A stretch of DNA of 64,000 bases from positions 4,118,092 through 4,182,091 of the forward strand of contig NC_064044.1 of assembly GCF_932526225.1 (NCBI RefSeq). Direction: 5' to 3'. Made by a program: the position numbers and the translations under genes. Under the pieces are notes generated by a model. That model searched no databases. It was not told the DNA's origin and worked only from the letters and a program-made list of their open reading frames with translations. Below, piece after piece: positions 54,865-62,922 of the stretch; within the stretch, counting starts at the first letter, position 1; each line of letters starts with the position of its first letter. The DNA is from Nematostella vectensis. Its lineage: Eukaryota > Cnidaria > Anthozoa > Actiniaria > Edwardsiidae.

Positions 54865-57800
54865 ACTCGCTGCGGGTTAAAACTCCACGGGTTTCTTTGG
54901 TATTCTGTTTAGTATCGCGGTGTTATTTACATACATTTAGGGCGCCTGTCAGGGAATGCGGCGCTTATTCATTTATACTAAGATATGGTGGGGGGTGCTA
55001 GAAAATTTATTTCTAATGAGGCTGTCAATACGTACTACCGTGTATTGCCCCAATTACGGACAGTTTTTGCATTTAGCACCATAACTTTATAGCAATAAAT
55101 AGAACACTTTTGATATTTTGCCAGTAACAAGATTAGACGTTAACCTAAAAAAATACTTATAATATATATACATATCTTTTCAAGTTTAGGGCGCCGTGCT
55201 CGAAAAGTATGTATCACTGATTTGCCCTAATCCCGGTCTTGGTTAATTACGTTAATTACGTTGGTTAATTACGTTAATTACATTGAGATCGCTTTATTTT
55301 CCTAGAAGAAATTAACAGAATACCACTCGTGACTGGCTTTTATTCGATAGCAATTGATCCGAATCAAACCAAACTTATACAGATGAAGGGTCTCAGTAAG
55401 GTCTCTCATCCATGTTAATTACATTAAGATCGCACCATTTTCCAGGAAATAATTAACAGAATACCACCCGTGACAATTGGCTTTAATTCAAAAGCAATTG
55501 ATTCGAATCAAACCAAACTCATACAGATGAAGGGTCTTAGCAAGATCTCTCATCCAAGTTAATTACATTGAGATCGCACCATTTTCCAGGAAATAATTAA
55601 CAGAATACCACTCGTGACAATTGGCTTTAATTCGATAGCAATTGATCCGAATCAAACCAAACTCAAACAGATGAAGTGTCTTAGTAAGATCTTTCATCGA
55701 CATTAATTAAATTGAGATCGCACCAATTTCAAGGAAGAAATTAACAGAATACCACTTGTGACAATTGGCTTTAATTCAATTGCAATTGATCCGAATCAAA
55801 CCAAACTCATATAGATGAAGGGTCTTAGTAAAATCTTTCATCCACATTTATTACATTGAGATCAGACCATTTTCCAGGAAATAATTAACAGAATACCACT
55901 CGTGACAATTGGCTTTTATTCGATAGCAATTGATCCGAATCAAACCAAACTCATATAGATGAAGGGTCTTAGTAAGATCTTTCATCGACATTAATTACAT
56001 TGAGATCGCACCAATTTCCAGGAAGAAATTAACAAAATACCACTCGTGACAATTGGCTTTAATTCGATAGCAATTGATCCGAATCAAACCAAATTCATAC
56101 AGATGAAGGGTCTTAGGAAGGTCTCTCATCCATGTTTATTACATTGAGATCAGACCATTTTCCAGGAAATAATTAACAGAATACCACTTGTGACAATTGG
56201 CTTTTATTCGATAGCAATTGATCCGAATCAAACCAAATTCATACAGATGAAGGGTCTTAGTAAGGTCTCTCAACCATGTTAATTACATGAAGATCGCACC
56301 AATTTCTAGGAAGAAATTAACAGAATACCACTCATGACAATTGGCTTTAATTCATCTTGTGCTCTTGTTGTCCACAGTTCCTTGGCGTGGTCACGTGTCC
56401 GTCTTTCTGGCGATGATACCAAGCACCATACATTATCAGACATCAAGCGTCCGGTTCGGTAAGGACGGTACTCCGGACACTGCGTCGAGGAACCAGCTTG
56501 GTCGTCTTAGCCACGACACCGTGGAGGCGATCGTCTTGTTCTGCCACACGAAGCAGGCGAAGATTATTATTGATATTGTTAGTAATTAGGTCTGAGACGT
56601 CTTAAAAAAAGTGGGGTCTGAGGCATCGTATAAAAGTGAGGTCTGGGACGTCTTATAAAAGTGAGGTCTGCGTCGTCTTATAAAAGTGGGGTCTGAGATG
56701 TCATATAAAAGGGTGGTCTGAGGCTTCTTATAAAAGTGAGGTGTGAGGCGTCTTATTAAAGTAAGATCTGAGCGTCTTATAAATTAAGGTCTGAGACGTA
56801 TTATAAAAGTGAGGTCTGAGACGCCTTATAAAAATGAGGTCTGAGACGTCTTATTAAAGTGAAGTATGAGGCATCTTATAAAAGTGAGGTCTGAGACGCC
56901 TTATAAAAGTGAGGTCTGGGACGTTTTACTTCTAATAAAAGTGAGGCCTTAGGCGTCTTTTAAAAGTGAGGTCTGAGACGTCTTATAAAAGTGAGGTCTG
57001 AGACGTCTTATAAAAGTTCGGTCTTAGGCGTCTTATAAAAGTTCGGTTTGAGACGTCTTATAAAAGTGTGGTCTGGGACGCCTTATAAAAGTGGGGTCTG
57101 AGACGTCTTAGGGAGGTCTGAGGCGTCTTATAAAAGTGGGGTCTGAGACGCCTTGGTCAAGAACGCTATTCTTCCTTACCTGGCTTGCACACGATCGGTT
57201 GAAAAATGTTACAGAGCGGTACAAGCACCATACCAGTAATGCTGTGTTGTTATTTTTTTTTTTCGCATAAAAAATTGTGCTGTTTAAAACCAAGGCTTTA
57301 CACATCCCAAGAGCCCGGAGAATCACCCATTTTATCAAACAGTCCTTGTGTTTTCTAGGTGCACGACCCAAGAACGCATCGACGTTACCCAACCCACTAT
57401 TGGGTGCTGGCTGATTCGGTAAGCTGCACCTTTAATCACTAAACAAAACACAACAAAAGAGGAAAGAAAACAACAACAACAGCAATTAACGTTATTTTCG
57501 GATTTTCTCAGCAATTAAGCGGACATTTCTGTTAAAATGACATTTTTATTTAAAAATTTAAAATATTTACTAGAACTAAACTTACTAGACTAATATGGCG
57601 AAAACAAAATCATGGAAGGACGAAAGAAGGGTTCTAAGGATAGAGATCATTTCTTTTTATAACGGTCAGATTTTCTAAATCATAGTACAAACAAAAATGT
57701 TTATTTTAATTTGCATACCTACTTTTAAAAAACACTTAATAGCCCAATTTCTAGTTCCACTATGACCGCTGGACTTACAGACTAAGGATGCATAAATACA

Positions 57801-60172
57801 ATGTAAGCCTCGACTTGAGGCAAATTTCATGCGCATACCAGCGAGAATCCTCTGGAACAAACAAAGCACAAACCTGTGAACACGACATGATCTCGCTGGT
57901 TTTGCTATCGATTAAATTAAAACCGAGGCTTGCACTGTATTTATGCGTCCTCGGTGCCTATGGCCAGCAGGCACAACGGAACTCGAAACTGGAGTATTAA
58001 AGATCTATCATTGGAATTCCAAGAACTTTCTTTGCAGTGATAGCTTCGCTACCATCTTCCGAAAGAGGTATAATCGTTAACTTTCCGCGTCACATTTTTA
58101 TCGCAACCATTTCTTTTTTTGTGTCGTTTCAAATTTTGCGAAATTTTGGTTAAAATAATGCGAACTCGTGTTATGAGGTATGTCGTATTTATTACTGAAT
58201 TTTAAAGATTTTGTTAGCTTTTAGTCACGTTTTCATCGCAACCATTTCTTTTTTGTGTAGTTTCAAATTTAGCGAAATTTTGGATAAAGCAATGCGAACT
58301 TGTGTTATGAGGTATGTCGTATTTATTACTGAATCTCACATGTTTTGTTACCTTTTAGATTAGTTCTCCCTCGGTGCATATGACAACCGAGCACTCTCAA
58401 GTCGTCATAGGCCTGGGACCAAGAATCGCGAACAACACATATGGGGACAAACTTAGCACAGCGCTCTCGACCAATAGAGATGGAATCAAGGTAAACAACA
58501 ACACGAATATAAGCGAACCGTGCACTCCCGACTGAAAAAAAATGGGATACAGAAAAATGCAAACGAATATCATGAAAAAAACCTCATTCCGTTCTCTACT
58601 GTAGCAATGACAAAAAGTCATAATGTGACGCTCGTCACCGTGGCCACCAAGACAAAGTGTTATAATGTGACGCGCGCTACCGTGGCCACCAGTGTTATAA
58701 TGTGACGCGAGCTACCGTGGCCACCAAGACAAAGTGTTATAATGTGACGCGCGCTACCGTGGCCACCAGTGTTATAATGTGACGCGAGCTACCGTGGCCA
58801 CCAAGACAAAGTGTTATAATGTGACGCTCGCTACCGTGGTCACCAAGAGAAAGTGTTATAATGTGACGCGCGCTACCGTGGCCACCAAGACAAAGTGTTA
58901 TAATGTGACGCGCGCTACCGTGGCCACCAAGAAAAAGTGTTATAATGTGACGCGAGCTAACTAGGCCACCAAGACAAAGTGTTATAATGTGACGCGAGCT
59001 AACTAGGCCACCAAGAAAAAGTGTCATAATGTGACGCGAGCTAACTAGGCTACCAAGATTCAAAGTTTTTCATTCACCTCCCCAATATCTTCCCACAAGT
59101 CTTTGTGACGTGCGCGTGAGACCGAGGATAAAAACAAGCTGCGCCATCTTGCAAAGCTTCGCCATCTTGGCAAAGCTTTGCCACCACGGTTTCACGCGCG
59201 CGCCGTAAAGAGTTGTGGGAAGATGAATAGCGAGATTGAAAGTTTTGATTTACACTACCTTCATAACTAGGATAATTCCATCATATTCTGAAGTGCTGAT
59301 ATTACTAAACTTAGCCTTTAAATTTTGCCAAATCTGTGTGGAAGGTAAGAAAATGTTCCAAAAGTTTCCATCTCGACTAAACGATAACACAGCACCTATG
59401 TGAGACAGACATAAACATACATTGCAGTTCCGAAACCCCTTCCCCCCACCCCCTCCCCCCATTGCAAGCTCCGCGCTAATAAGGAAAATTAAGTAAGGAC
59501 GAAGTACCTAAGAGTCCGCTTTATGGGTAAACGAAACCCCCCCCCCCCCCCACCTCCCCCCAGCAAGCTCCGCGCTAATAAGGAAAATTAAGTAAGGACG
59601 AAGTACCTAAGAGTCCGGTTTATGGGTAAACGAAACCCCCCCCCACACACACACACACACACACACACACCTCCCCCCACTGCAAGCTCCGCGCTAATAA
59701 GGAAAATTAAGTAAGGACGAAATACCTAAGAGTCCGCTTAATGGGTAAACGAACACCCCCCCCCCCTGCTCAAAGTCCTGGCTACAAGCCTGCATTGAAA
59801 GTGTTGAAATAGTGTCGCTAGTGTTAAACGCACTGAGACGTACTCTAGTGCTTGTTTTATCGCATGACCGCCTGTCGAGTGTCGGCGATCGAAAACCTCT
59901 TGTAAGTCGACTGAATATGAAGAACACGGGTGTTTGCCTACTCGTTCATGAATATTTCAAAGCGCGGTGCCTTATGGACTCATTTTCCCTACCGCTAACG
60001 GCATTACTGTGTTGCCTTCCAGTTCTCCTCGTTTCTTGTGTACGACGCTGTTCTGGTGCTTGCGCATGCGCTGCATGGTATTCTGGTTGCCAATAAATGG
60101 GACGTGACTACGAGCAGCGCGAACCTCGTCACGTCACGCAACGGTGTCACGCTACTCGAATACATGAAGCAG
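39752..60172 (+). CDS. Second ionotropic glutamate receptor paralogue: seven amino-terminal-domain exons
   Basis: Exons: 39752-39839, 41245-41391, 41957-42205, 56378-56577, 57359-57418, 58359-58490, 60023-60172. Phases (1,1,1,0,0,0,0) and several lengths (200, 60 and 150 nt) equal those of the first receptor's exons 1-7, so the two arose by tandem duplication. The protein starts with a signal peptide (core L-I-F-L-L-V-L-C). Matching pairs include E-I-L-A-F-Q-F-A-I-S-H-V-N, A-T-P-L-V-T-T-R-P, V-E-A-I-V-L-F-C-H against V-E-A-I-I-L-L-C-D, and Y-D-A-V-L-V-L-A-H-A-L against Y-D-S-V-L-T-F-A-H-A-L. No ligand-binding or membrane exons were found before 64000. Either they lie beyond the window, with the K+ channel nested in an intron, or the gene is truncated. 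Confidence 0.85.
39840..40285. repeat. Repeat of the exon-1 splice donor of the second receptor, about 10 copies
   Basis: The true donor tatctgg|gtaagataatctc (39840) starts the array. tatctacgtaagataatctc or tatctatgtaagataatc then recurs at about 39878, 39913, 39966, 40004, 40037, 40094, 40153, 40212 and 40271. Unit lengths are 33-59 bp, settling at 59 bp in the distal copies. All but two or three keep a strong GTAAGA donor match. Confidence 0.9.
42740..43420. repeat. Dispersed repeat interrupted by a MITE; relative at 48395-48720
   Basis: cctacaaccaatcagaaagc, ttgccattttt, agctttttcgtcgagataat and ggcgtttaatgtgttggtta match 48400-48690. The MITE 42883-43365 interrupts this copy; a different insert interrupts the other. 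Confidence 0.7.
42883..43365. mobile_element. MITE, 483 bp, long inverted repeats, TSD tggcg
   Basis: The left arm tcaggggctcataagtaggg plus gcaatca pairs with the right arm ending tgcccctacttatgagccc plus ctga. Pairing resumes inside at cctaggatcaggctattttt and aaaaatagcctgatcctagg. Target duplication tggcg lies at 42878-42882 and 43366-43370. It has no transposase. Confidence 0.92.
43425..43585. mobile_element. Short CAG-CGTA-type MITE, TSD tagtt
   Basis: The left end cagcggcgtagccagg is an imperfect inverse of the right end cctggccacgcccctgc. Flanking tagtt occurs at 43420-43424 and 43586-43590. It has inner G and C tracts like the element at 2409-2706. Confidence 0.75.
44469..44797. mobile_element. 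MITE, about 329 bp, inverted repeats rich in a G tract
   Basis: The left end gggaaagtttattaattatc followed by ccgaaggggg pairs with the right end ccccctcgggataataaatg followed by aactttccc. No clear target duplication was found. Confidence 0.8.
45051..45275. mobile_element. MITE, 225 bp, about 38-bp inverted repeats
   Basis: The left end aggggccgaccatttgactt plus ttaaggggggtgg pairs with the right end ccacccaacccccctcaaaa plus gtcaaatggttggcccct. No transposase. Confidence 0.85.
45440..47480. repeat. Proximal copy of a roughly 2-kb segmental duplication
   Basis: The LicD-like gene copy and its flanks (for example ataaagcgctatttctatta on one side and tttgcttttaatatgttatg on the other) match 48960-50860. 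The duplicates lie about 3.4 kb apart in the same orientation, inside intron 3 of the second receptor. Confidence 0.85.
45800..47292 (-). pseudogene. LicD-like membrane protein, copy 1, signal anchor frameshifted
   Basis: The body (45800 to about 47218) is an open frame almost identical to copy 2. It includes the nucleotidyltransferase signature Y-G-T-L-I-G-A-V and I-P-W-T-N-D-V-D-I-G-L, where the D-V-D is the presumed metal-binding pair. The homologous start ATG is at 47292, but one base is missing within the next 40 bases relative to copy 2, so the signal-anchor frame ends at a stop about 25 codons in. About 27 codons between the anchor and G-R-F-I-F-N-S-S are also deleted. The TATA box seen in copy 2 is altered here (tatatcaac on the minus strand). 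It may be a recent pseudogene, or may start at an internal ATG (M-Q-L-R-I-K) and make a protein without an anchor. Confidence 0.7.
47293..47860. other. Upstream flank of LicD-like copy 1
   Basis: Matches the upstream flank of copy 2 for about 200 bp. No gene otherwise. Confidence 0.5.
47890..48345 (+). pseudogene. Reverse-transcriptase remnant, multiply broken
   Basis: Read across frames: T-I-L-L-D-F-R-E-S-F-D-L-I-D-H-Q-I-L (RT motif A), then G-V-R-Q-G-T-K-L-G-P (motif B), then a third segment with K-M-E-R-V-S-E-E-K-I-L-D and V-S-D-N-V-N-W-K-R-H-I. Frameshifts and stops separate them. It is a non-LTR element of a different lineage from the LINE at 3117-7300. Confidence 0.75.
48400..48720. 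repeat. Dispersed repeat with its own insert; relative of 42740-43420
   Basis: cttacaaccaatcagatggc, aaaaaattgccattttt, agctttttcgtcaggataat and ggcatttaatatgttggttt match the other copy. About 140 bp (about 48514-48648), bounded by taattct on both sides, is absent from it and looks like an insertion with a 7-bp target duplication. Confidence 0.65.
48840..48925. repeat. Dispersed repeat (gccgatggaaatgg family)
   Basis: Close relative of 33760-33840, sharing taaaatggcggcgtgattgg. Confidence 0.7.
49161..50732 (-). CDS. LicD-like type II membrane protein, copy 2 (523 aa, intronless)
   Basis: A single uninterrupted frame from ATG 50732 to the stop at 49161. Residues about 14-34 form one hydrophobic signal anchor preceded by R-K-S-R, so the protein should sit in the Golgi/ER with its body in the lumen; several N-x-S/T sites (N-S-S, N-K-T, N-A-T) fit this. 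The C-terminal half carries the LicD/fukutin-type nucleotidyltransferase signature: Y-G-T-L-I-G-A-V-R, then I-P-W-T-N-D-V-D-I-G-L (D-x-D pair), and a late L-V-T-V-K-D-P-H-G-F-L. The family transfers phosphocholine or ribitol-phosphate-type groups to glycans (family knowledge); the substrate here is unknown. A TATA box lies about 55 bp upstream. A damaged copy lies 3.4 kb away. Confidence 0.85.
   Translation of the reverse strand: MALSSSVPWLLFRKSRIYFIVVAAFVLITFLLTHLRFKVEMKANNYQKMRLFNNKELNPKEISHNSFELADAGRFILNSSHLGSEFVLVVPHVLSYSEESSDLGFLSKNDLQTVLEIGKLLQSHPELDGASGLPESLRSQAEQFFPRQKEEDPADSFQGLFNKTWCQFTKKMWSVQIRNCGRIRTVHSNIDTTRRVLNATTPRVSSYVFQQCNILRGAFVIRKEKVKTINNWRSMYGELGILDFFLRSGGDLKMAKFGNLFLSDELHKVDRGIQEGEFSFSDPALFGNDHGVLRIVQEDRIEWTNCVANGRICKEEPYNKTTSLLGLGMPICCSVVLDEILRDLVDVFHKKGISYLVLYGTLIGAVRSKTIIPWTNDVDIGLRNTDFYNPAFFASLQKDLGRKYLVGEFAGMPRMIPVFNPSTKLSASPYNRGFCEMQLKGELFSDEVNKSIADMLPLKTSWQRAGYLDFYKTEQNWWKGSSIAEINGMKLVTVKDPHGFLANHYGKDYMNPSVKNVSWEGFE
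50786..50800 (-). promoter_or_regulatory. Octamer plus TATA box of LicD-like copy 2
   Basis: On the minus strand, ATTTGCAT (50800-50793) runs directly into TATATAAA (50793-50786), about 55 bp before the ATG, implying a 5' UTR of roughly 25-30 bases. Copy 1 has the degraded version TTTTGCATATATCAAC at about 47351-47366. Confidence 0.6.
50968..51425. repeat. Tandem duplication of about 241 bp, two copies
   Basis: ccctttcggaggcaaggcaa through cattatggggac occurs at about 50970-51165 and again at 51211-51405. Copies differ by few substitutions and short insertions (for example the extra ctgatta near 51298). Overlapping short frames are not genes. Confidence 0.9.
51426..51647. other. No gene seen
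   Basis: Unique sequence that partly resembles 47740-47830 (gttctatccaaag, gaggacctcgtcgtggagc); probably part of the larger duplication. Confidence 0.4.
51648..51800. repeat. 25-27-bp minisatellite with TATAAAAG, about 6 copies (locus A)
   Basis: Units of gaggtctgagacgtcttata followed by aaagt. Same family as 56586-57155. Confidence 0.9.
51801..53060. other. No supported gene
   Basis: The 135-residue minus-strand frame at 52409-52816 and the frame starting at 52839 have no recognisable motif. Composition is AT-rich. Confidence 0.45.
53065..53965 (+). pseudogene. RT remnant with an internal tandem expansion
   Basis: agtaggccggagcatgatct matches the RT remnant at 48164-48184 (one base different). 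Then V-S-D-N-L-T-L-K-K-V-N-K is amplified (next entry). Downstream, the frame containing D-I-L-D-P-T-H-K-L-H-H-L-L (about 53860-53910) is the typical end of a non-LTR ORF2. So this is a broken relative of the element at 47890-48345. Confidence 0.65.
53095..53590. repeat. 37-bp minisatellite derived from RT coding sequence, 13 copies
   Basis: Units read gtgtctgacaacctgacact then aaaaaaggtcaacaaac, translating in the first unit as V-S-D-N-L-T-L-K-K-V-N-K. Since 37 is not a multiple of three, frame shifts every unit. Confidence 0.93.
54205..54412. repeat. 13-bp minisatellite (gtgacaaccactc), about 15 copies
   Basis: Near-perfect 13-bp units. The three minus-strand frames across it (repeating V-V-V-T-S-G) are products of the repeat. 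Confidence 0.95.
54413..55268. other. No gene seen; poly-A tract
   Basis: Contains a run of about 25 A at 54835-54859. AT-rich, no motif. Confidence 0.45.
55270..56350. repeat. 144-bp satellite-like tandem repeat, about 7.5 copies
   Basis: Units start near 55273, 55415, 55558, 55702, 55848, 55990, 56134 and 56278 with ttaattacattgagatcgca and include caattgatccgaatcaaacc. The array ends about 30 bp before the acceptor of the second receptor's exon 4 (56378). Confidence 0.93.
56586..57155. repeat. 25-bp minisatellite with TATAAAAG, about 22 copies (locus B)
   Basis: Begins 9 bases after the donor of exon 4 (56577|GTTAGT). Units are gaggtctgagacgtcttata plus aaagt, with variants. Same family as 51648-51800. 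Confidence 0.93.
58140..58345. repeat. Direct duplication of about 125 bp
   Basis: gtgttatgaggtatgtcgta followed by tttattactgaat occurs at about 58169 and 58303, each preceded by gcgaaattttgg-taaa-aatgcgaac. Confidence 0.8.
58612..59060. repeat. 28/42-bp minisatellite, about 11 copies
   Basis: Units read gttataatgtgacgcgcgct accgtggccacc, with or without aagacaaagt. Lies in the intron after the second receptor's exon 6. Confidence 0.92.
59462..59768. repeat. About 110-bp tandem repeat, 3 copies, with C tracts
   Basis: gcaagctccgcgctaataag, aagtaaggacgaa and gggtaaacga repeat at about 59464, 59573 and 59681, separated by C runs or a (CA)n run. Followed by a MITE right-end-like cctggctacaagcctg at 59778. 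Confidence 0.9.
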
Positions 60173-60194
60173 GTGGGAAATTAGATGTCTCTTC

Positions 60195-60400
60195 GTCCGT
60201 ACTATGTGTCCGTTTTTCCGTCCATGTTTGTCTATCTGTCTGTCCGTCCGTATGTGGCTTTCTGTCCATCCGTATGTGTCTGTATGTTACGTCTGTATGT
60301 GTTTGTCTGTCTATCCGTATGTGTCTGTCCGTCCGTATGTCTCTTTGTCCGTCTATATGTGTCTGTCTCTCCATCCCGTTGTCTGTTGTCCATCTGTTAC
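60195..60400. repeat. Degenerate gtccgtatgtgtctgtc simple repeat
   Basis: Imperfect gtctgtcc/gtatgtgt units just after the donor of exon 7 (60172). Open frames here on both strands are artefacts. Confidence 0.8.
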
Positions 60401-60759
60401 GTGTTTTACTGTCTTTTTACGTGTTATCGCAGCTTCTGGGGCAAATCCCCTGTGTTTTTTATAGCTCTCGAATCTCGGGCGTTGCAACCACTTACATGTT
60501 TTGTGCTCTTTGTAGTGACAACTTGCATAAACACAGCAAACAATAAGCGCATACGGTCACAACGCTTGTCTCGTGAGCTATAAGGAGCGAAGGGCAATCA
60601 GGAGCGAGTTTATCACCATCCCTATTCTCTTCGTATTCACATAAACGTTTACAAAACGATGAAAAAAACAGAGTGCAAATCATTCTCGAATTAAATAAGC
60701 CTACGCAAAAACATCGTGTGGAAGGCATTCCAAAACTAAGACAGTCTACAGCACAGACC

Positions 60760-61012
60760 ATGTGCAAGGCATTCCAGAACTGAGTCAGTCTACAGCACAG
60801 ACCATGTGCAAGGCATTCTAGAACTGAGTCAGTCTACAGCACAGACCATGTGCAAGGCATTCTAGAACTGAGTCAGTCTACAGCACAGATCATTTGCAAG
60901 GCATTCCCCGTGCTAAATAAGCCTACAAAACATATCATTTGCAAGGCATTCCCCGTGCTAAAAAAGCCTACAAAACATATCATTTCCAAGGCATTCCCCG
61001 TGCTAAATAAAC
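60760..61012. repeat. 44/45-bp minisatellite touching the stop codon of the K+ channel
   Basis: Three units contain gcaaggcattctagaactga and three contain gcaaggcattccccgtgcta. The last unit overlaps the channel's final codons and stop (minus strand), so the coding end is at the array border. Confidence 0.85.
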
Positions 61013-62922
61013 CTTGATCTTCTCCGTCCCGGTTGGGCGCGGATGACCTTAAGGTGATCGATATCACCGCTCTGGTTGATCTTCATACTTGTCCTGACAT
61101 CTGAAGTCTTTTGCATTCGGCATCGATCCAGCATCTTGCATTCATGGTCCAACCTGTTGAACCGGCTCCACCGGTCGAAGATGATTGGCAGGATAGGCGC
61201 GACGCACATTACCCCCGACAGTGCACAAAAAGCACCCACTATTTTACCGCCTACACGAATAGAATATATATATTTTAATTGCATTATACAACAAAATCCT
61301 ATTTATATGCTTAAGTATAAAAATCATTGCTGGTAAGGTCGAAGGTATGACCCCCATCCTTCTGGGATTTCCAACCCCCTGGAAAAAAAATAAATTCAGT
61401 AACTTTTAAGGAAAAAGGGCATTTTACCCCCCACCCTTCCCCTTTGGAAATTCCTGGGCGTTCGACCTCCCCTTCCCCCCACCCCACCCTCTCGGAATTT
61501 CCAATCCTCCCCATGGGTGATGGATATTTTCTGAAACTACACATTTTCAAAAAAAAAAAAAAACAGCAGCGACACACATGTCGAATCCAGTGTCACAACT
61601 CGGACCAGTGTCACGATGTCGAATCCAGTGTCACACAACTCGGATCCAGTCTCACAGGAGTCGGATCGGTATCAGTAAATTAAGTCCTAGCCCTAACCCT
61701 TACCCTCTGGTATCCATGGTGACTGCATTACAGTCGTTCTCTCACCTAAGCTTTTAGGGACCATATCGCCGTATCCAATATCGCTCATAGTGATGAAGGA
61801 CCACCACATGGCGTCCGGGATGCTATAGAAATCGGTCCCTGGCGTGAAGAACTGCTCCATGTAATACCCCAGGCTCGCGAACAGCAAACACGAAACAAAG
61901 ATCAGCAAGAGCAACATCATGAGGTCTCCTCTACCGGCATGCATCGCTTTACCCAGAATTATCAGCCGAGAATTATAGCGGGAAATTTTCAACACGCGAA
62001 AAATCCTGATGAGTCGTAAAACTCGTAGAATGGAAAGAGGTGTGGCCATACGGTTTTCTTCAAGGAGAAGAGTGACATAAAACGGAACGATCGCTATCAG
62101 GTCGACGAGGTTGAGGAACTTTGTAAAGAAACGAAGTTTCTCCGGGCTGACAATAAAGCGAGTGAGAACCTCAAAAGTGAAAAATCCAATGGTACAGGCT
62201 TCGGCAATGTGGAGCCAGTTGTTGAAGTCACGCTTTCGAAACACTTGGTGTGTAACTGTTCTGTTCGCGTATGCCGCAGAGCTTCTAAATTCGATGGAAT
62301 CCATACAGAGTAAAGTAGTGGAGAAAAGAATCATCGCTAGGACAAATAAATTGAAAACCCGCGCGCAAACTCCTGATTCGGGTCTCTCAAATAAGTTCCA
62401 AATCCAAAGCTGTATTGAGTTCGTAGGTAGGATTGCTTTCTTTTTTATCCTTGGTATCACTAACATCTCTCTGTCTAACTCGTCGATGTACTCGTACAAT
62501 CCGAAAAACTCGAGATCGTCCACCAATATTTGTTCTGGAAAGTTCTCGGGACGGTAAATGTTGCCGCCATTTTGGTAAAACTGATAAATGCATTCTGCAA
62601 CGGTGCGATTTCTATCAAAGAAATATTCCTTCCTTTTGGAATCCCAATAACTTAAACGCTTTGCAGGACTTGAAAGTAAACTGTTTGGATACTTTGCAAG
62701 TTGTTTCCTGCTCAATTCGTACACCTTTCCGCTTATGTTTAATCGCAGTCGTTCTTGAAACTCTCTTTTGATTGCTTTTGGTGTTTTTAAGAGTTTTCTC
62801 TCTAGCGAGTCATGAGATTTTCTGATCGCTCTTTCGGCCTCTTCCGACTCTTCTTTCCTATGATGGATATAAAATCGTGGATCATTGACAGCCTCTGTAC
62901 TTCCTAGATATCCTTGAAGCAT
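61003..62922 (-). CDS. Shaker-like (Kv1-type) potassium channel subunit, 2 exons, 474 aa
   Basis: Exon 1 is 62922-61746 (donor CTTAG|GTGAGA) and exon 2 is 61250-61003 (acceptor TTCGTGTAG); they join in phase as S-L-G-G-K-I-V-G. The T1 tetramerisation domain covers about residues 59-150 (L-N-I-S-G-K-V-Y-E-L ... Y-E-Y-I-D-E-L-D). S1-S6 follow; S4 has R300, R303, R306, R309 and K312. The pore reads T-M-S-D-I-G-Y-G-D (378-386), where Shaker has T-M-T-T-V-G-Y-G-D, so an Asp replaces the conserved filter Thr. S6 reads V-A-P-I-L-P-I-I where Shaker has I-A-L-P-V-P-V-I, so the P-V-P gate is gone. The T1 domain argues for co-assembly; the pore changes suggest a regulatory or silent subunit. ATG 62922 is the first Met in frame. 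It may be nested in an intron of the second receptor, on the opposite strand. Confidence 0.92.
61251..61745 (-). other. Intron of the K+ channel gene
   Basis: 495 bp with C/G-rich stretches (61425-61500), a short A run and a small repeat of gtgtcac-a-ctcgga-ccagt (61590-61650). No gene. Confidence 0.8.

Noticed and set aside
58737-59063. 108-residue minus-strand frame repeating L-G-G-H-G-S
   Set aside because: Product of the 42-bp minisatellite; open on both strands.
60097-60583. Overlapping plus-strand frames of 86-149 residues
   Set aside because: They cover the gtatgtgtctgtc simple repeat just after receptor exon 7; composition is repeat-driven.
61684-61706. Telomere-like ccctaacccttaccct
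   Set aside because: Only two imperfect units; no array.
62111-62771. Plus-strand frames of 112-148 residues
   Set aside because: Antisense shadows of the K+ channel exon, which has clear T1 and S1-S4 motifs on the minus strand.
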